This document shows, piece after piece, positions 31,111 through 40,707 of a stretch of DNA of 64,000 bases. The DNA is taken from assembly GCF_031157275.1 (NCBI RefSeq), contig NZ_JAVIFW010000002.1, forward strand, positions 496,001 through 560,000, given 5' to 3'. Both the position numbers and the translations under genes were made by a program. The notes below the pieces were generated by a model. It saw only the letters and a list, made by a program, of their open reading frames with translations. It searched no databases and was not told the origin of the DNA. Numbering within the stretch: the first letter of the stretch is position 1; every line of letters starts with the position of its first letter. The DNA is from Streptomyces sp. LHD-70 (GTDB lineage: Bacteria; Actinomycetota; Actinomycetes; Streptomycetales; Streptomycetaceae).

Positions 31111-32094
31111 TCACCTCAGCTTCGGGTCGAGGGCGTCGCGCACCGCGTCGCCGAGCATGATGAACGCGAGCACGGTGACGCTCAGGGCGCCCGCGGGCCA
31201 GAGCAGCATGTGCGGGGCGTTGCGGATGGACTGTGCGGCATTGGCGATGTCGATGCCCCAGGACACGGTGGGCGGGCGCAGTCCGACGCCGAGGAACGAC
31301 AGAGTGGCCTCCAGGGCGATGTACGTACCGAGGGCGATGGTGGCGACGACGATCACGGGGGCGACGGCGTTGGGGGCGACATGCCGCAGCAGCATCCGCC
31401 CGTTGCCCGCGCCGAGCGCCCGCGCGGCCTGCACGTAGTCGTTCTGCTTGGCGGTGATCACCGAGCCGCGGGCGATGCGGGAGATCTGCGGCCAGCCGAG
31501 CAGCACGATGAAGCCGACCACCGGCCAGACCGTGCTGCTGGTGACCACCGAGAGCAGCACCAGGCCGCCGAGGATCACCGGGATGCCGAAGAAGATGTCC
31601 GCGACCCGGGAGAGCAGCGCGTCCCACCAGCCGCCGAAGAACCCGGCGAGCCCGCCGAGCAGGCTGCCGAGCAGCGCTGCCCCGAGGGTGGCGCAGACGC
31701 CGACGGTGATGGAGGCGCGGGCCCCGTACACGGTGCGGGTGTAGACGTCGCAGCCCTGGCTGTCGAAGCCGAAGGGGTGGCCGGGCTGCGAGCCCTCCTG
31801 GGCCTTGGCCAGATGGCACTCGAGGGGGTTGCCGGTGGCGATCAGTCCGGGCCAGAGGGAGATGAGGACGAGGAAGAGGATGAGAAGCCCGGAGACCAGG
31901 AAGATCGGGTTGCGGCGCAGTTGGTACCAGGCGTCCGACCACAGGCTGCGCGGCTTCCCGGCGGGCCCGGTGCCGAGCGGCCCGCCCGGGGTCTTCGCAG
32001 CGCCCTCGACGGCTTCGGCCTCGCTCATCGCCAGGTCCAGCGCGCCGCCGCCACCGTGCGGGGCGATGGCCTGGGAGTCGTACGGCTCAGGCAT
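31111..32094 (-). CDS. Oligopeptide ABC permease (OppC/DppC type), operon 1
   Basis: A 327-aa inner-membrane protein with an N-terminal cytoplasmic segment, the OppC_N helix (about residues 55-78) and five further helices. The EAA loop that docks on the ATPases is visible (QAARALGAGNGRMLLRHVAPN). The extracytoplasmic loop before the second helix is Cys-containing (CHLAKAQ and QGCDVY). The C-terminus DALDPKLR is standard. ATG 32092-32094 overlaps the OppB-type gene by 8 bp. Confidence 0.92.
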   Translation of the reverse strand: MPEPYDSQAIAPHGGGGALDLAMSEAEAVEGAAKTPGGPLGTGPAGKPRSLWSDAWYQLRRNPIFLVSGLLILFLVLISLWPGLIATGNPLECHLAKAQEGSQPGHPFGFDSQGCDVYTRTVYGARASITVGVCATLGAALLGSLLGGLAGFFGGWWDALLSRVADIFFGIPVILGGLVLLSVVTSSTVWPVVGFIVLLGWPQISRIARGSVITAKQNDYVQAARALGAGNGRMLLRHVAPNAVAPVIVVATIALGTYIALEATLSFLGVGLRPPTVSWGIDIANAAQSIRNAPHMLLWPAGALSVTVLAFIMLGDAVRDALDPKLR

Positions 32095-33010
32095 AGCGGA
32101 TCCTCGGGTCCAGGACCGCGTAGAGGAGGTCGACGAACAGGTTGGCGAGCAGGAAGACGATCACCAGGATCGTCACGAAGCCGACCACCGTGGGGGCGTT
32201 GTTGCGCAGGATGCCCTGGTAGATCTGGTAGCCGACGCCGTGGATGTTGAAGATCTTCTCCGTGACGATGGCGCCGCCCATCAGCGCGCCGATGTCCGTG
32301 CCGATGAAGGTGATCACCGGGATCAGCGAGTTGCGCAGCAGATGCCGGGTGATGATCCGGCGCCGCGGCAGTCCCTTGGCGACGGCGGTCCGCAGATAGT
32401 CGGCGCGCACGTTCTCCGCGATGGACGTACGGGTCAGGCGCGTGACGTACGCGAGCGACACCAGGGCGAGCACCACGCCGGGCAGGATCAGCTCGCTGAA
32501 CGGCGCCTCCGGAGAGACCGTCGGCCGGATCACGGCCCACTTCACGCCGAACAGGAACTGCAGCACATACCCGCTGACGAAGGTCGGGACGGAGATGACG
32601 ACCAGGGTGAGCACCAGCACCGAGGTGTCGACGGAGCGGCCGCGCCGCAGTCCGCTGACCACACCGAGGGTGATGCCGACGACGAGTTCGATGACGAGGG
32701 CGACGAGGGTCAGGCGCAGGGTCACGGGATAGGCACTGGCGAGGAGTTCGGTGACCTTCTGGCCGTTGAAGGCGGTGCCGAAGTCGCCCTGGAAGATCTG
32801 CCCCATGTAGTGCAGGTACTGCTTCCACAGCGGCTGGTCGAGGTAGAGCTCCTTGCGGATACGCGCCGCGGTGGCGGGGTCGGGCGCCTTGTCCCCGAAG
32901 AGCGCGGCGACCGGGTCGCCGAGCGCGTACACCATCACGAAGATCAGGAACGTACTGCCGATGAAGACCGGGATCATCTGGAGCAGGCGCCGGATCACAT
33001 AGCGTCCCAT
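32087..33010 (-). CDS. Oligopeptide ABC permease (OppB/DppB type), operon 1
   Basis: A 307-aa permease with six predicted helices. It begins MGRYVIRRLLQMIPVFIGST, the typical OppB entry, has the EAA loop DYLRTAVAKGLPRRRIITRH and ends LDPRIRYA. Together with the OppC subunit it forms the peptide channel. It starts at ATG 33008-33010, 24 bp after the binding-protein gene, and overlaps the next gene. Confidence 0.92.
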   Translation of the reverse strand: MGRYVIRRLLQMIPVFIGSTFLIFVMVYALGDPVAALFGDKAPDPATAARIRKELYLDQPLWKQYLHYMGQIFQGDFGTAFNGQKVTELLASAYPVTLRLTLVALVIELVVGITLGVVSGLRRGRSVDTSVLVLTLVVISVPTFVSGYVLQFLFGVKWAVIRPTVSPEAPFSELILPGVVLALVSLAYVTRLTRTSIAENVRADYLRTAVAKGLPRRRIITRHLLRNSLIPVITFIGTDIGALMGGAIVTEKIFNIHGVGYQIYQGILRNNAPTVVGFVTILVIVFLLANLFVDLLYAVLDPRIRYA

Positions 33011-33034
33011 GAGGGTGCTCCCTGCCTCGGTTGC

Positions 33035-34657
33035 TCAGCTGACCTTGATCTGGTCGTAGACCGGGACGCTGAACTGGTTGAGCTGGACGTCCGAGACCAG
33101 GTCCGAGTAGCCCGCGGAGCCGTTCTGGTACCAGAGCGGGATCGCCGGCATCTGCTCGGCGAGGATCTTCTCGGCGTCCTGGAACTTCGTCACCGCCGCG
33201 ACCGGGTCGCTCTCCCGGTTGGCCTCGGCGATCAGCCCGTCGAACTCCTTGTTCTCGAACTTGCCGTAGTTCGAGGAGCCGCCGGTCGCGTACAGCGGCT
33301 GGAGGAAGTTCTGGATGAGCGGGTAGTCGGCCTGCCAGCCGGAGCGGAACGGGCCCGTCATCTTGAAGCCGGACATCTGGTTCTTGAAGTCGGCGAAGGT
33401 GCCGACCGGGTTGACCGTGCACACCGCGCCCTTGCCGAGGGCGTTGTTGATGCTGTTGCAGACCGCGTCCATCCAGTCGCGGTGCGAGCCGGTGTCCACG
33501 TTCGACGTCAACTGGACCTTGCCGCCGGGCAGTCCGCCGCCCTCGTCGATCAGCTTCTTGGCCTGCTCCGGGTTGTACGTACAGGCCTCGCCGCACAGGC
33601 CGTCCTCGTAGCCGCCCTTGTCGTGCAGGGCGGGCGAGGTCCAGTCGGTGGCCGGGGTGCGGGTCTCCTGGTAGATCTGCTTCGTGATCTCGTCCCGGTT
33701 GATCGCCATGGACAGGCCCTTGCGGACCTTCTCCATGCCGGGCTTGTTCCAGCGTTTGTCGTACATCGGGAAGACCACGGTCTGGATGATCAGCGCGGGC
33801 TGGTTGATGTACCGGTCGCCGAGGTCGCCCTTGACGTTCTTCAGCTGCTTGGCCGGAACGTCGTCGACGAGGTCGAGGTTGCCCGCCATCAGATCGGTGT
33901 ACGCGGTGTTGTTGTCCGTGTAGACGACCAGGTCGACGCCGCCGTTCTGCGCCTTGTCCGGGCCCTTGTACCCGTCCCAGGTGCGCAGCTTCATCGACGA
34001 GCCTCTGGTGTACGACTCCACGGTGTACGGGCCGTTGCCCACCGGCTTCTTCAGCCAGGCGTCGTGGTCCTTGAAGAAGGCCTGCGGCAGCGGCGAGAAC
34101 GCCTGGTAGCCGAGGGTCTCCGGCCAGGTGGAGAACTTCTCCTTCAGCTTCACCGTGAACGTCCGCTCGTCCTTGACGACCAGTCCTGACATCGTCTTCG
34201 CCTTGGCGTTCCCGGACTCCGGGTGGACGTCGTCGTAGCCCTGGATGTTGGAGAAGAACGGGGAGTTGTTCTGCTTGTTGTCGATGTGCGCGCCGTAGTT
34301 CCAGGCGTCCACGAAGGACTTGGCGGTGACCTTCTCGCCGTTGCTGAACGTCCAGCCGGGCTTCAGGGTGACCGTGAAGTTCTGCTGGTCGGTGGTGTCG
34401 ATCTTCTCGGCGACCATGTCCTCGGCCTCGCCGGTCTTCGGGTCGTACCTCTTCAGACCCCGGAAGATCAGGTCGAGGACCTTGCCGCCCTGGACCTCGT
34501 TGGTGTTGGCCGGTTCGATCGGGTTCTGCGGGTCGCCCCAGGAGGAGCGCACGATTCCGGCACCGTCGCCGCCGGTGCTTCCGCCGCCGCAGGCCGTCGC
34601 CGCGAGTGCGACGGAGACCGCGCACACGGCCCACTTGGCATGGGTGGCTCCGCGCAT
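33035..34657 (-). CDS. Oligopeptide-binding lipoprotein (SBP family 5), operon 1
   Basis: A 540-aa solute-binding lipoprotein that captures peptides outside the cell. ATG 34655-34657 follows GAGGAGG. The signal peptide MRGATHAKWAVCAVSVALAA ends in a lipobox with Cys23 (ATAC). A Gly-rich linker follows and then the DppA/OppA fold, with the domain entry NEVQGGKVLDLIFRGLKRYD and a second-lobe segment with GVDLVVYTDNNTAYTDL. The signal peptide resembles that of the operon 2 paralogue, with acylated Cys23 in both. A strong terminator separates it from operon 2 upstream, so a promoter of its own must lie in the 180-bp gap. Confidence 0.92.
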   Translation of the reverse strand: MRGATHAKWAVCAVSVALAATACGGGSTGGDGAGIVRSSWGDPQNPIEPANTNEVQGGKVLDLIFRGLKRYDPKTGEAEDMVAEKIDTTDQQNFTVTLKPGWTFSNGEKVTAKSFVDAWNYGAHIDNKQNNSPFFSNIQGYDDVHPESGNAKAKTMSGLVVKDERTFTVKLKEKFSTWPETLGYQAFSPLPQAFFKDHDAWLKKPVGNGPYTVESYTRGSSMKLRTWDGYKGPDKAQNGGVDLVVYTDNNTAYTDLMAGNLDLVDDVPAKQLKNVKGDLGDRYINQPALIIQTVVFPMYDKRWNKPGMEKVRKGLSMAINRDEITKQIYQETRTPATDWTSPALHDKGGYEDGLCGEACTYNPEQAKKLIDEGGGLPGGKVQLTSNVDTGSHRDWMDAVCNSINNALGKGAVCTVNPVGTFADFKNQMSGFKMTGPFRSGWQADYPLIQNFLQPLYATGGSSNYGKFENKEFDGLIAEANRESDPVAAVTKFQDAEKILAEQMPAIPLWYQNGSAGYSDLVSDVQLNQFSVPVYDQIKVS

Positions 34658-34756
34658 GGTGTGCCTCCTCGATGCGTGACGCAGGTAGGCCCCAATACAC
34701 CCCACACCCGGACAGGCCGCATGTGCACGACCGCCTTCCGTGCGCCCCCGTACGCC

Positions 34757-34792
34757 AAAACCCCCCGGATGCCCGAGTGGGCTTCCGGGGGG
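34757..34792 (-). terminator. Rho-independent terminator of oligopeptide operon 2
   Basis: A 9-bp G/C stem (34761-34769 with 34784-34792) with an extra inner stem is followed on the minus strand by TTTT. Confidence 0.88.
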
Positions 34793-34837
34793 TCGAGGTG
34801 AAACAGCGTCAGGCCGATTGCGCGCCATGACACAGGG

Positions 34838-35986
34838 TCAGGCCGCGTGCACGACGTCCTTCTCCTCGGCGAAGTGGCAGGCCGACTCGTGCGCCGCCGG
34901 GGTGTCCGAGCTCTTGAACCGCTCGGGCACCGCGAGCAGCGGCGTCTCCTCGGCGCACTTGTCCTGCGCCTTCCAGCAGCGCGTACGGAACCGGCAGCCG
35001 GAGGGCGGGTTGGCCGGCGACGGGACGTCCCCGGTGAGGATGATCCGCTCCCGGCCCTCGCGGGCCTCCGGGTCCGGCACGGGCACCGCGGAGAGCAGCG
35101 CCTGCGTGTACGGGTGCGTCGGGTGCTCGTAGATCTGGGCGTCCGTGCCGATCTCGGCCATCTTGCCCAGGTACATCACGCCGACACGGTCGGAGATGTG
35201 CCGCACGATCGACAGGTCGTGCGCGATGAAGAGGTAGGACAGGTTGAACTCGTCCTGCAGCTTCTCCATCAGGTTGATGACCTGCGCCTGCACCGACACG
35301 TCGAGCGCGGAGACCGGCTCGTCGCAGATGATGATCTCCGGGTTGAGCGCGAGGCCGCGGGCGATGCCGATGCGCTGGCGCTGGCCGCCGGAGAACTGGT
35401 GCGGATAGCGGTTGATGTACTCCGGGTTGAGACCCACGACGTCCAGGAGGTCCTGGACCTTGCGGCGGCGGTCGCCCTTCGGGGCCGCCTCCGGGTGGAT
35501 GTCGAAGGGCTCCCCGATGATGTCGCCGACCGTCATGCGCGGGTTGAGCGAGGTGTACGGGTCCTGGAACACCATCTGGATGTTGCGGCGCACGGCCTTC
35601 AGCGCACGGCCCGACAGGCGGGTGATGTCCTGGCCCTTGTAGAACACCTCGCCGGAGGTGGCCGTTTCGAGCAGCATCAGGAGCTTGGCGACCGTGGACT
35701 TGCCGCAGCCGGACTCGCCCACGATGCCCAGGGTCTCGCCCTGGTACAGGTCGAAGGAGATCCCGTCGACGGCCTTGACCGCGCCGATCTGCCGCTTCAG
35801 GAGGATGCCCTGGGTCAGCGGGAAGTGCTTGACCAGGTTGCGCACCTGAAGGATCGGCTCACCGCGCTCGACGGGCGCCTCGATCGCCTCGACCGCCTCG
35901 CTCTCGCTGGCGGCGCCGGACGCGTCCACCTCGGAGACGTTGGGCGTCGCGTCCATCGGCTCTTCGCCCTTGTTCAGCTCAGCCAT
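34838..35986 (-). CDS. Oligopeptide ABC ATPase (OppF type), operon 2
   Basis: A 382-aa ATPase closely related to its counterpart in operon 1 but with an acidic N-terminal extension of about 40 residues ([20 protein letters not shown]). Walker [10 protein letters not shown], signature [10 protein letters not shown], Walker [12 protein letters not shown] and H-loop AHDLSIVRH are intact. The Cys motif [15 protein letters not shown] is at the C-terminus. Operon 1 has VADEP where this has ICDEP. ATG 35984-35986 follows AAGGAGA and overlaps the OppD gene by 8 bp. It is the last gene of operon 2. Confidence 0.92.
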   Translation of the reverse strand: MAELNKGEEPMDATPNVSEVDASGAASESEAVEAIEAPVERGEPILQVRNLVKHFPLTQGILLKRQIGAVKAVDGISFDLYQGETLGIVGESGCGKSTVAKLLMLLETATSGEVFYKGQDITRLSGRALKAVRRNIQMVFQDPYTSLNPRMTVGDIIGEPFDIHPEAAPKGDRRRKVQDLLDVVGLNPEYINRYPHQFSGGQRQRIGIARGLALNPEIIICDEPVSALDVSVQAQVINLMEKLQDEFNLSYLFIAHDLSIVRHISDRVGVMYLGKMAEIGTDAQIYEHPTHPYTQALLSAVPVPDPEAREGRERIILTGDVPSPANPPSGCRFRTRCWKAQDKCAEETPLLAVPERFKSSDTPAAHESACHFAEEKDVVHAA

Positions 35987-37037
35987 GGATCGTCTCCTTC
36001 CAGAAGTGGCAGGCGCTGCCCCGGCCGGCGATGTCGCCGCCGCCCTGCTCGGTCACCTGGTGCAGGACGGGCACGTCCGTACGGCAGATGTCCTCGGCCT
36101 TCGGGCAGCGCGGGTTGAAGGCGCAACCGGTCGGGATCCGGGTCAGGTTGGGCGGCAGGCCCTTGATCGCGTACAGCTCCTGGCCCTTCTGGTCCAGGCG
36201 CGGGATCGAGTCGAGCAGGCCGCGCGTGTACGGGTGCGCGGGCCGCTTGTACAGCTCGTGCACCGGGGCGGTCTCCACGATCCGGCCCGCGTACATCACC
36301 GCGATCTTGTCGGCGACGTCGGCGACCACACCCAGGTCGTGGGTGATCAGGATCAGGCCCATGTTGAACTCCTGCTGCAGCTCAGCGAGGAGGTCCATGA
36401 CCTGGGCCTGCACCGTCACGTCGAGGGCCGTGGTCGGCTCGTCCGCGATGATCAGGTCGGGCTCCAGGGCCAGCGCCATGGCGATCATGATGCGCTGGCG
36501 CATACCGCCGGAGAACTGGTGCGGGTAGTCGTTCACCCGCTCCTTGGCCGCCGGGATGCGCACCCGCTCCATCAGCTCGATGGACCGGGCCTTGGCCTGC
36601 TTCTTGTTCATGCCCTGGTGCACGCGGAACATCTCGCCGAGCTGATAGCCCACCGAGAGCACGGGGTTGAGGGCGGAGAGCGCGTCCTGGAAGATCATGG
36701 CGATCTTCTGGCCGCGGACCCTGCGCCGCTCCTCGTTGGACATGGTGAGCATGTCCTCGCCGCGGAAGCGGATCTCGCCGCGCGGGATCCGGCCGGGCGG
36801 CATGTCGAGGATGCCCATGATCGCCTGCGCGGTCACGGACTTGCCGGAGCCGGACTCACCGAGCACGGCGAGCGTCTCGCCCGCGTCCACGGTGTAGTTG
36901 ACGCCGTTCACCGCCTTGGCCACACCGTCACGGGTGTGGAACTCGACGTGCAGATCGCGCACTTCGAGCAGGGGGGCGCCGGACTCGGACCCGCCGCGCG
37001 GGCCCGGGACGCTCATGGTCTTGTCGATAGTGGTCAC
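35979..37037 (-). CDS. Oligopeptide ABC ATPase (OppD type), operon 2
   Basis: A 352-aa ATPase. I take GTG 37035-37037, 6 nt after GAGGAGGG, over the internal ATG at 37016, because the ribosome site is much better placed. Walker [10 protein letters not shown], signature [10 protein letters not shown], Walker [13 protein letters not shown] and the C-terminal [15 protein letters not shown] motif are present. It differs from the operon 1 OppD by a 17-residue Gly/Ser N-terminal extension but matches it closely elsewhere. It starts 11 bp after the OppC stop and overlaps OppF by 8 bp. Confidence 0.92.
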   Translation of the reverse strand: MTTIDKTMSVPGPRGGSESGAPLLEVRDLHVEFHTRDGVAKAVNGVNYTVDAGETLAVLGESGSGKSVTAQAIMGILDMPPGRIPRGEIRFRGEDMLTMSNEERRRVRGQKIAMIFQDALSALNPVLSVGYQLGEMFRVHQGMNKKQAKARSIELMERVRIPAAKERVNDYPHQFSGGMRQRIMIAMALALEPDLIIADEPTTALDVTVQAQVMDLLAELQQEFNMGLILITHDLGVVADVADKIAVMYAGRIVETAPVHELYKRPAHPYTRGLLDSIPRLDQKGQELYAIKGLPPNLTRIPTGCAFNPRCPKAEDICRTDVPVLHQVTEQGGGDIAGRGSACHFWKETIHG

Positions 37038-37048
37038 GTACGCCCTCC

Positions 37049-37999
37049 TCAGCGCAGCTTGGGGTCGAGGGCGTCGCGGACCGCGTCGCCGAGCATGATG
37101 AACGCGAAGACCGTGAGCGTCAGCATTCCGGCCGGGAACATCAGCGCGTGCGGGTTGTCGCGGATCGCCTTGGAGCCCTGCGAGATGTCGATGCCCCAGG
37201 AGATCGTCGGCTCGGAGAGACCGAGGCCGAGGTACGAGAGCGTCGCCTCCGCCGAGATGTAGCCGCCCAGGGCGATCGTGGCGACCACGATGGTCGGCGC
37301 GATGGCGTTGGGCAGCACATGCCGGAAGAGCATCCGCGTGGTGCTCGCGCCGAGGGCGCGGGCCGCCGTCACGTAGTCCGCCTGCTTGGCGCTGATCACC
37401 GAACTGCGGGTGACACGGGCCATGGAGGTCCAGCCGAGGAAGGCGAGGGCCAGCACCACCACGTACACCTTGCGTTCGGTGAACGCGTTCAGGACGACCA
37501 TCGCGCCGAGCAGGAACGGGATGCCGAAGAACATGTCCGTCAGCCGGGAGATGATCGAGTCGACCAGTCCGCCGAAGTACCCCGCGACCAGGCCGAGCAG
37601 GCCGCCGACGAGCGTCACCGCGGCGGTCACGCCGACGCCGACGAGGATCGAGGCGCGGGTGCCGTAGATGACGCGGGCGTAGATGGAGCGGCCCTGGCCG
37701 TCGTAGCCGAACCAGTCGGGCTGGAAAAAGTGCGTCAGCTCCGGCTTGCTCAGGAAGTGGTTCGTCAGGTCGCCCTTGGTGGGGTCGGCGCTGGTGAACA
37801 GGCCCGGGAAGGCGGCGATCAGCAGGAGCAGTACGAGGAGCGTGGCCGACACCCAGAACATGGGCCGGTGCCGCAGCTCGAACCAGGCGTCTCCCCACAG
37901 GCTGCGGGGCTTGCGCTGCTCGGGCTTCGACACGGGGGCGGCGGTGTCGCCGCCCGTCTTCTCGGCTGCCGTGAGCGTGGTCGATGAGGTGTCAGGCAT
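37049..37999 (-). CDS. Oligopeptide ABC permease (OppC type), operon 2
   Basis: A 316-aa permease with an N-terminal cytoplasmic part, an OppC_N helix at about residues 48-70 and five more helices. The EAA loop is VTAARALGASTTRMLFRHVL and the end is DALDPKLR, as in operon 1. The first outer loop has no Cys, unlike the operon 1 protein. ATG 37997-37999 overlaps the OppB stop by 8 bp. Confidence 0.92.
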   Translation of the reverse strand: MPDTSSTTLTAAEKTGGDTAAPVSKPEQRKPRSLWGDAWFELRHRPMFWVSATLLVLLLLIAAFPGLFTSADPTKGDLTNHFLSKPELTHFFQPDWFGYDGQGRSIYARVIYGTRASILVGVGVTAAVTLVGGLLGLVAGYFGGLVDSIISRLTDMFFGIPFLLGAMVVLNAFTERKVYVVVLALAFLGWTSMARVTRSSVISAKQADYVTAARALGASTTRMLFRHVLPNAIAPTIVVATIALGGYISAEATLSYLGLGLSEPTISWGIDISQGSKAIRDNPHALMFPAGMLTLTVFAFIMLGDAVRDALDPKLR

Positions 38000-38921
38000 A
38001 CCGGATCCTCGGGTCCAGGACCGCGTACAGCAGGTCGATGACGAGATTGATCAGGAGGATGACGAGCACCAGGACCGTCACCACACCGACGATCGTGGTG
38101 CCCTCGCTCGTCTGGATGGCCCGGAAGAGCACGTTGCCGACGCCCTGAACATTGAAGATGCCCTCGGTGATGACGGCGCCGCCGATGAAGGCGCCGACGT
38201 CCGTGCCGATGAAGGTGATCACCGGGATCAGCGAGTTGCGCAGCAGGTGCACGCCCACGATGCGGCGCCGCGGCAGGCCCTTGGCGAGCGCGGTGCGCAT
38301 GTAGTCGGCGCGCAGGTTCTCCGCGAAGGTGGTCCGCGTCAGCCGCGCCACGTACGCCATGGAGAGCATGGCGAGGACGAAGGCCGGCAGGAACAACTGC
38401 CCCCAGTTCTCGGAGTCCTGGACGTTCGGCGCCACCCAGCCGAGCTTGTCCGCGAGGACGAAGCGGGCGAGGTAGCCGAGCACGAACACCGGGATGGAGA
38501 TCACCAGGAGCGTGAAGATCAGCACGCCGGAGTCGGGGGCCTTGCCGGCCTTGAGACCGGCCCAGGCGCCGAGCCCGATGCCGACGACGATCTCGATGGC
38601 GATCGCGAAGAGCGTGAGGCGGAGCGTCACGGGGAACGCCTCCGACATCACGTCGATGACCTGCCGGCCACCGAAGGTCTTGCCGAAGTCTCCCTGGAAG
38701 AGATTCAGCATGTAGTCGATGTACTGCTTCCAAACAGGCTGATCGAGCCCGAACTCATGGCGCAGCGCGGCGACCTGAGCGGGGTCGGCCGCCTTGTCAC
38801 CCCACATCGCCCGGATGGGGTCTCCGGGAAGGATGTGGACCATGAGGAAAATCAACAGAGTCGTCCCGATGAAGATCGGGATCATCTGGAGCAGTCGCCT
38901 GGCGGCGTAGCGCCCCATCAT
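37992..38921 (-). CDS. Oligopeptide ABC permease (OppB type), operon 2
   Basis: A 309-aa six-helix permease with the entry RLLQMIPIFIGTTLLIF, the conserved VHILPGDP segment, the EAA loop DYMRTALAKGLPRRRIVG and the end LDPRIRYA. Two adjacent ATG codons (38921 and 38918) follow GGAGGC; the second has the more usual spacing. A hairpin in the 145-bp gap after the binding-protein gene probably reduces its expression relative to that protein. Confidence 0.92.
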   Translation of the reverse strand: MMGRYAARRLLQMIPIFIGTTLLIFLMVHILPGDPIRAMWGDKAADPAQVAALRHEFGLDQPVWKQYIDYMLNLFQGDFGKTFGGRQVIDVMSEAFPVTLRLTLFAIAIEIVVGIGLGAWAGLKAGKAPDSGVLIFTLLVISIPVFVLGYLARFVLADKLGWVAPNVQDSENWGQLFLPAFVLAMLSMAYVARLTRTTFAENLRADYMRTALAKGLPRRRIVGVHLLRNSLIPVITFIGTDVGAFIGGAVITEGIFNVQGVGNVLFRAIQTSEGTTIVGVVTVLVLVILLINLVIDLLYAVLDPRIRYA

Positions 38922-39004
38922 GCCTCCATGCCGTGAGGGGTCCGGCGCAGCCTGGCACTCATCAACCGCTGGTGGGGGGTGGAGAGTTACGGGCCTACGC
39001 CTGT

Positions 39005-39052
39005 GGCCCGAGGCCGCCGCACCCCGTCGAAGGGGGCGCGGCGGCTCGGGCC
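39005..39052 (-). terminator. Intra-operon hairpin after the binding-protein gene
   Basis: A 15-bp stem with one bulged base (39005-39020 with 39038-39052) lies between the SBP stop and OppB. There is no T-tract, so it probably attenuates transcription or stabilises the upstream mRNA. Confidence 0.6.
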
Positions 39053-39066
39053 TGCGGTCCCGGAAC

Positions 39067-40707
39067 TTACTTCTTCTTCACCTGGACGTCGGTGAAGATC
39101 GGGTCGCCGTCCTGGCCGTAGGGAATCTTGCCGAAGACGTTGGTCGACTGACCGCTGTTGACCTTGTAGAACCACAGCGGGATGGCCGGCATGTCCTTGA
39201 CGAGGAGCTGCTCCGCCTCCTGGTAGAGCTTCACCGTCTCGTCGAGGGTGGGAGCCTTGTCCGCCTTGGCGGCGAGCTCGTCGAACTCCTTGTTGGAGTA
39301 ACCGCTGGTGTTACCGGCGGCCTTGCTGCCGTACAGGTCCCTCATGAAGTTCGAGTTGACCGGGTAGTCGAGCACCCAGCCACCGCGGTACATGGACTTG
39401 ACCTGCTTCTTGTCACGCGCGTTCAGGTCGGCCTGGAAGGTCGGCTTGGAGTCGCCGACGCACTCGACGCCCACGGACTGCTTGATGGAGTTGCAGACCG
39501 CGTCGACCCAGGGCTTGTGGTCCTGGTCGGCGTTGTACTGGATGGAGATCTTGTTCTTCGGGACGCCGCCACCCTCCTTGATGAGGGCCTTGGCCTTCTT
39601 CGGGTCGAACTTGGCGACGTCGCCGAGAGCGCCCGGCTTGTGGCCGATGACGCCGCGGGCGACGAAGGAGTCGGCCGGGGTGCGCGAGCCGTGCAGCACC
39701 GTCTTGGTGATCTGCTCACGGTCGATCGCCATGGACAGACCCTGGATGACCTTCGGGTCGATGTCCTTGAACTGATCGGTGTAGAACGCCGGGACGATGG
39801 ACTGGACCGCCGAGTACTCCTCGTCGATCGCGCGCTTGCCCAGGTCGTCCTTGTAGTTCGTCAGGGCCGTGGTCGGGACCTGCTCGATCCAGTCCAGGTT
39901 GTCCGAGCGCAGGTCCGAGTAAGCGGCGTCCGCGGTCGTGTAGTTCTTGAAGTCGATGCCGCCGTTCTTCGCGGCGTTCGGGCCCTTGTAGTCCTCGTAC
40001 TTGCGGACCTTGATGAGCTTGTTGTGGTCCCACGAGACGAACTTGTAGGGGCCGTTGCCGATCGGCTTCTCGCCCGCGGCCTTCGGGTCCTTGAAGAAGG
40101 ACTCCGGCAGCGGGGCCCAGACGTCGTAGCCCAGCTTGTACGCGAAGTACGAGACGGAGCCGGTCAGGGAGATGGTGAAGGTGTGCTCGTCGACGACCTT
40201 CAGGCCGGACATCTTGTCGCTCTTGGGGTCACCCTTCTCCGGGTGGACGTCCTCGTAGCCCTTGATGTCGGCGAACCAGCTGGAGTTGGTCTGGTTGTTC
40301 TTGACGTTGGCCGACCAGTTCCACGAGTCCACGTAGGACTGCGCGGTGACCGGGGTGCCGTCGTGGAACTTCCAGCCCTTCTTGAGCTTCACGGTCCAGA
40401 CGGAGGAGTCCTTGTTGGGCTCGACCGACTCGGCGTTGATGTTCTGCAGCTTGCCGGTGCCGGGCTCGTAGTCGACGAGCGTGGCGAACACCGTGCGCAG
40501 GACGCGAGAGCCCTGGCTCTCCTTGGCGTTGGCGGGCTGGAGCGGGTTCTGCGGCTCGCTCAGCTGGGCGGTGACGATGCCCTTGGGATCGGCCGACCCC
40601 TTGTTCATGTCGTCACTGCCGCTGTTGCCGCCGCCGCCACAGGCGGTCGCACCCAATGCGACGACGCTGGCTATCGCGACCCATTTGGCGCTCTTGGCAC
40701 CGCGCAT
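39067..40707 (-). CDS. Oligopeptide-binding lipoprotein (SBP family 5), operon 2; BldKB-like candidate
   Basis: A 546-aa lipoprotein. ATG 40705-40707 follows GAGGAGG. The signal MRGAKSAKWVAIASVVALGA ends at lipobox Cys23, as in its operon 1 paralogue, and a GGGNSGSDD linker follows. The SBP_5 fold is shown by the segment LQPANAKESQGSRVLRTVFA, the LKKGWKFHDGTPVTAQSYVD segment near residue 130 and the late KDMPAIPLWFY motif. Two such operons side by side next to typA recall the bldK region of S. coelicolor, where the binding protein imports a developmental peptide. I cannot tell from sequence alone which of the two SBPs is BldKB. Confidence 0.92.
   Translation of the reverse strand: MRGAKSAKWVAIASVVALGATACGGGGNSGSDDMNKGSADPKGIVTAQLSEPQNPLQPANAKESQGSRVLRTVFATLVDYEPGTGKLQNINAESVEPNKDSSVWTVKLKKGWKFHDGTPVTAQSYVDSWNWSANVKNNQTNSSWFADIKGYEDVHPEKGDPKSDKMSGLKVVDEHTFTISLTGSVSYFAYKLGYDVWAPLPESFFKDPKAAGEKPIGNGPYKFVSWDHNKLIKVRKYEDYKGPNAAKNGGIDFKNYTTADAAYSDLRSDNLDWIEQVPTTALTNYKDDLGKRAIDEEYSAVQSIVPAFYTDQFKDIDPKVIQGLSMAIDREQITKTVLHGSRTPADSFVARGVIGHKPGALGDVAKFDPKKAKALIKEGGGVPKNKISIQYNADQDHKPWVDAVCNSIKQSVGVECVGDSKPTFQADLNARDKKQVKSMYRGGWVLDYPVNSNFMRDLYGSKAAGNTSGYSNKEFDELAAKADKAPTLDETVKLYQEAEQLLVKDMPAIPLWFYKVNSGQSTNVFGKIPYGQDGDPIFTDVQVKKK

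Noticed and set aside
31804-34189. 794-aa + strand frame opposite the first peptide operon
   Set aside because: His/Asp/Arg/Val-rich antisense composition and complete overlap with four well-supported genes.
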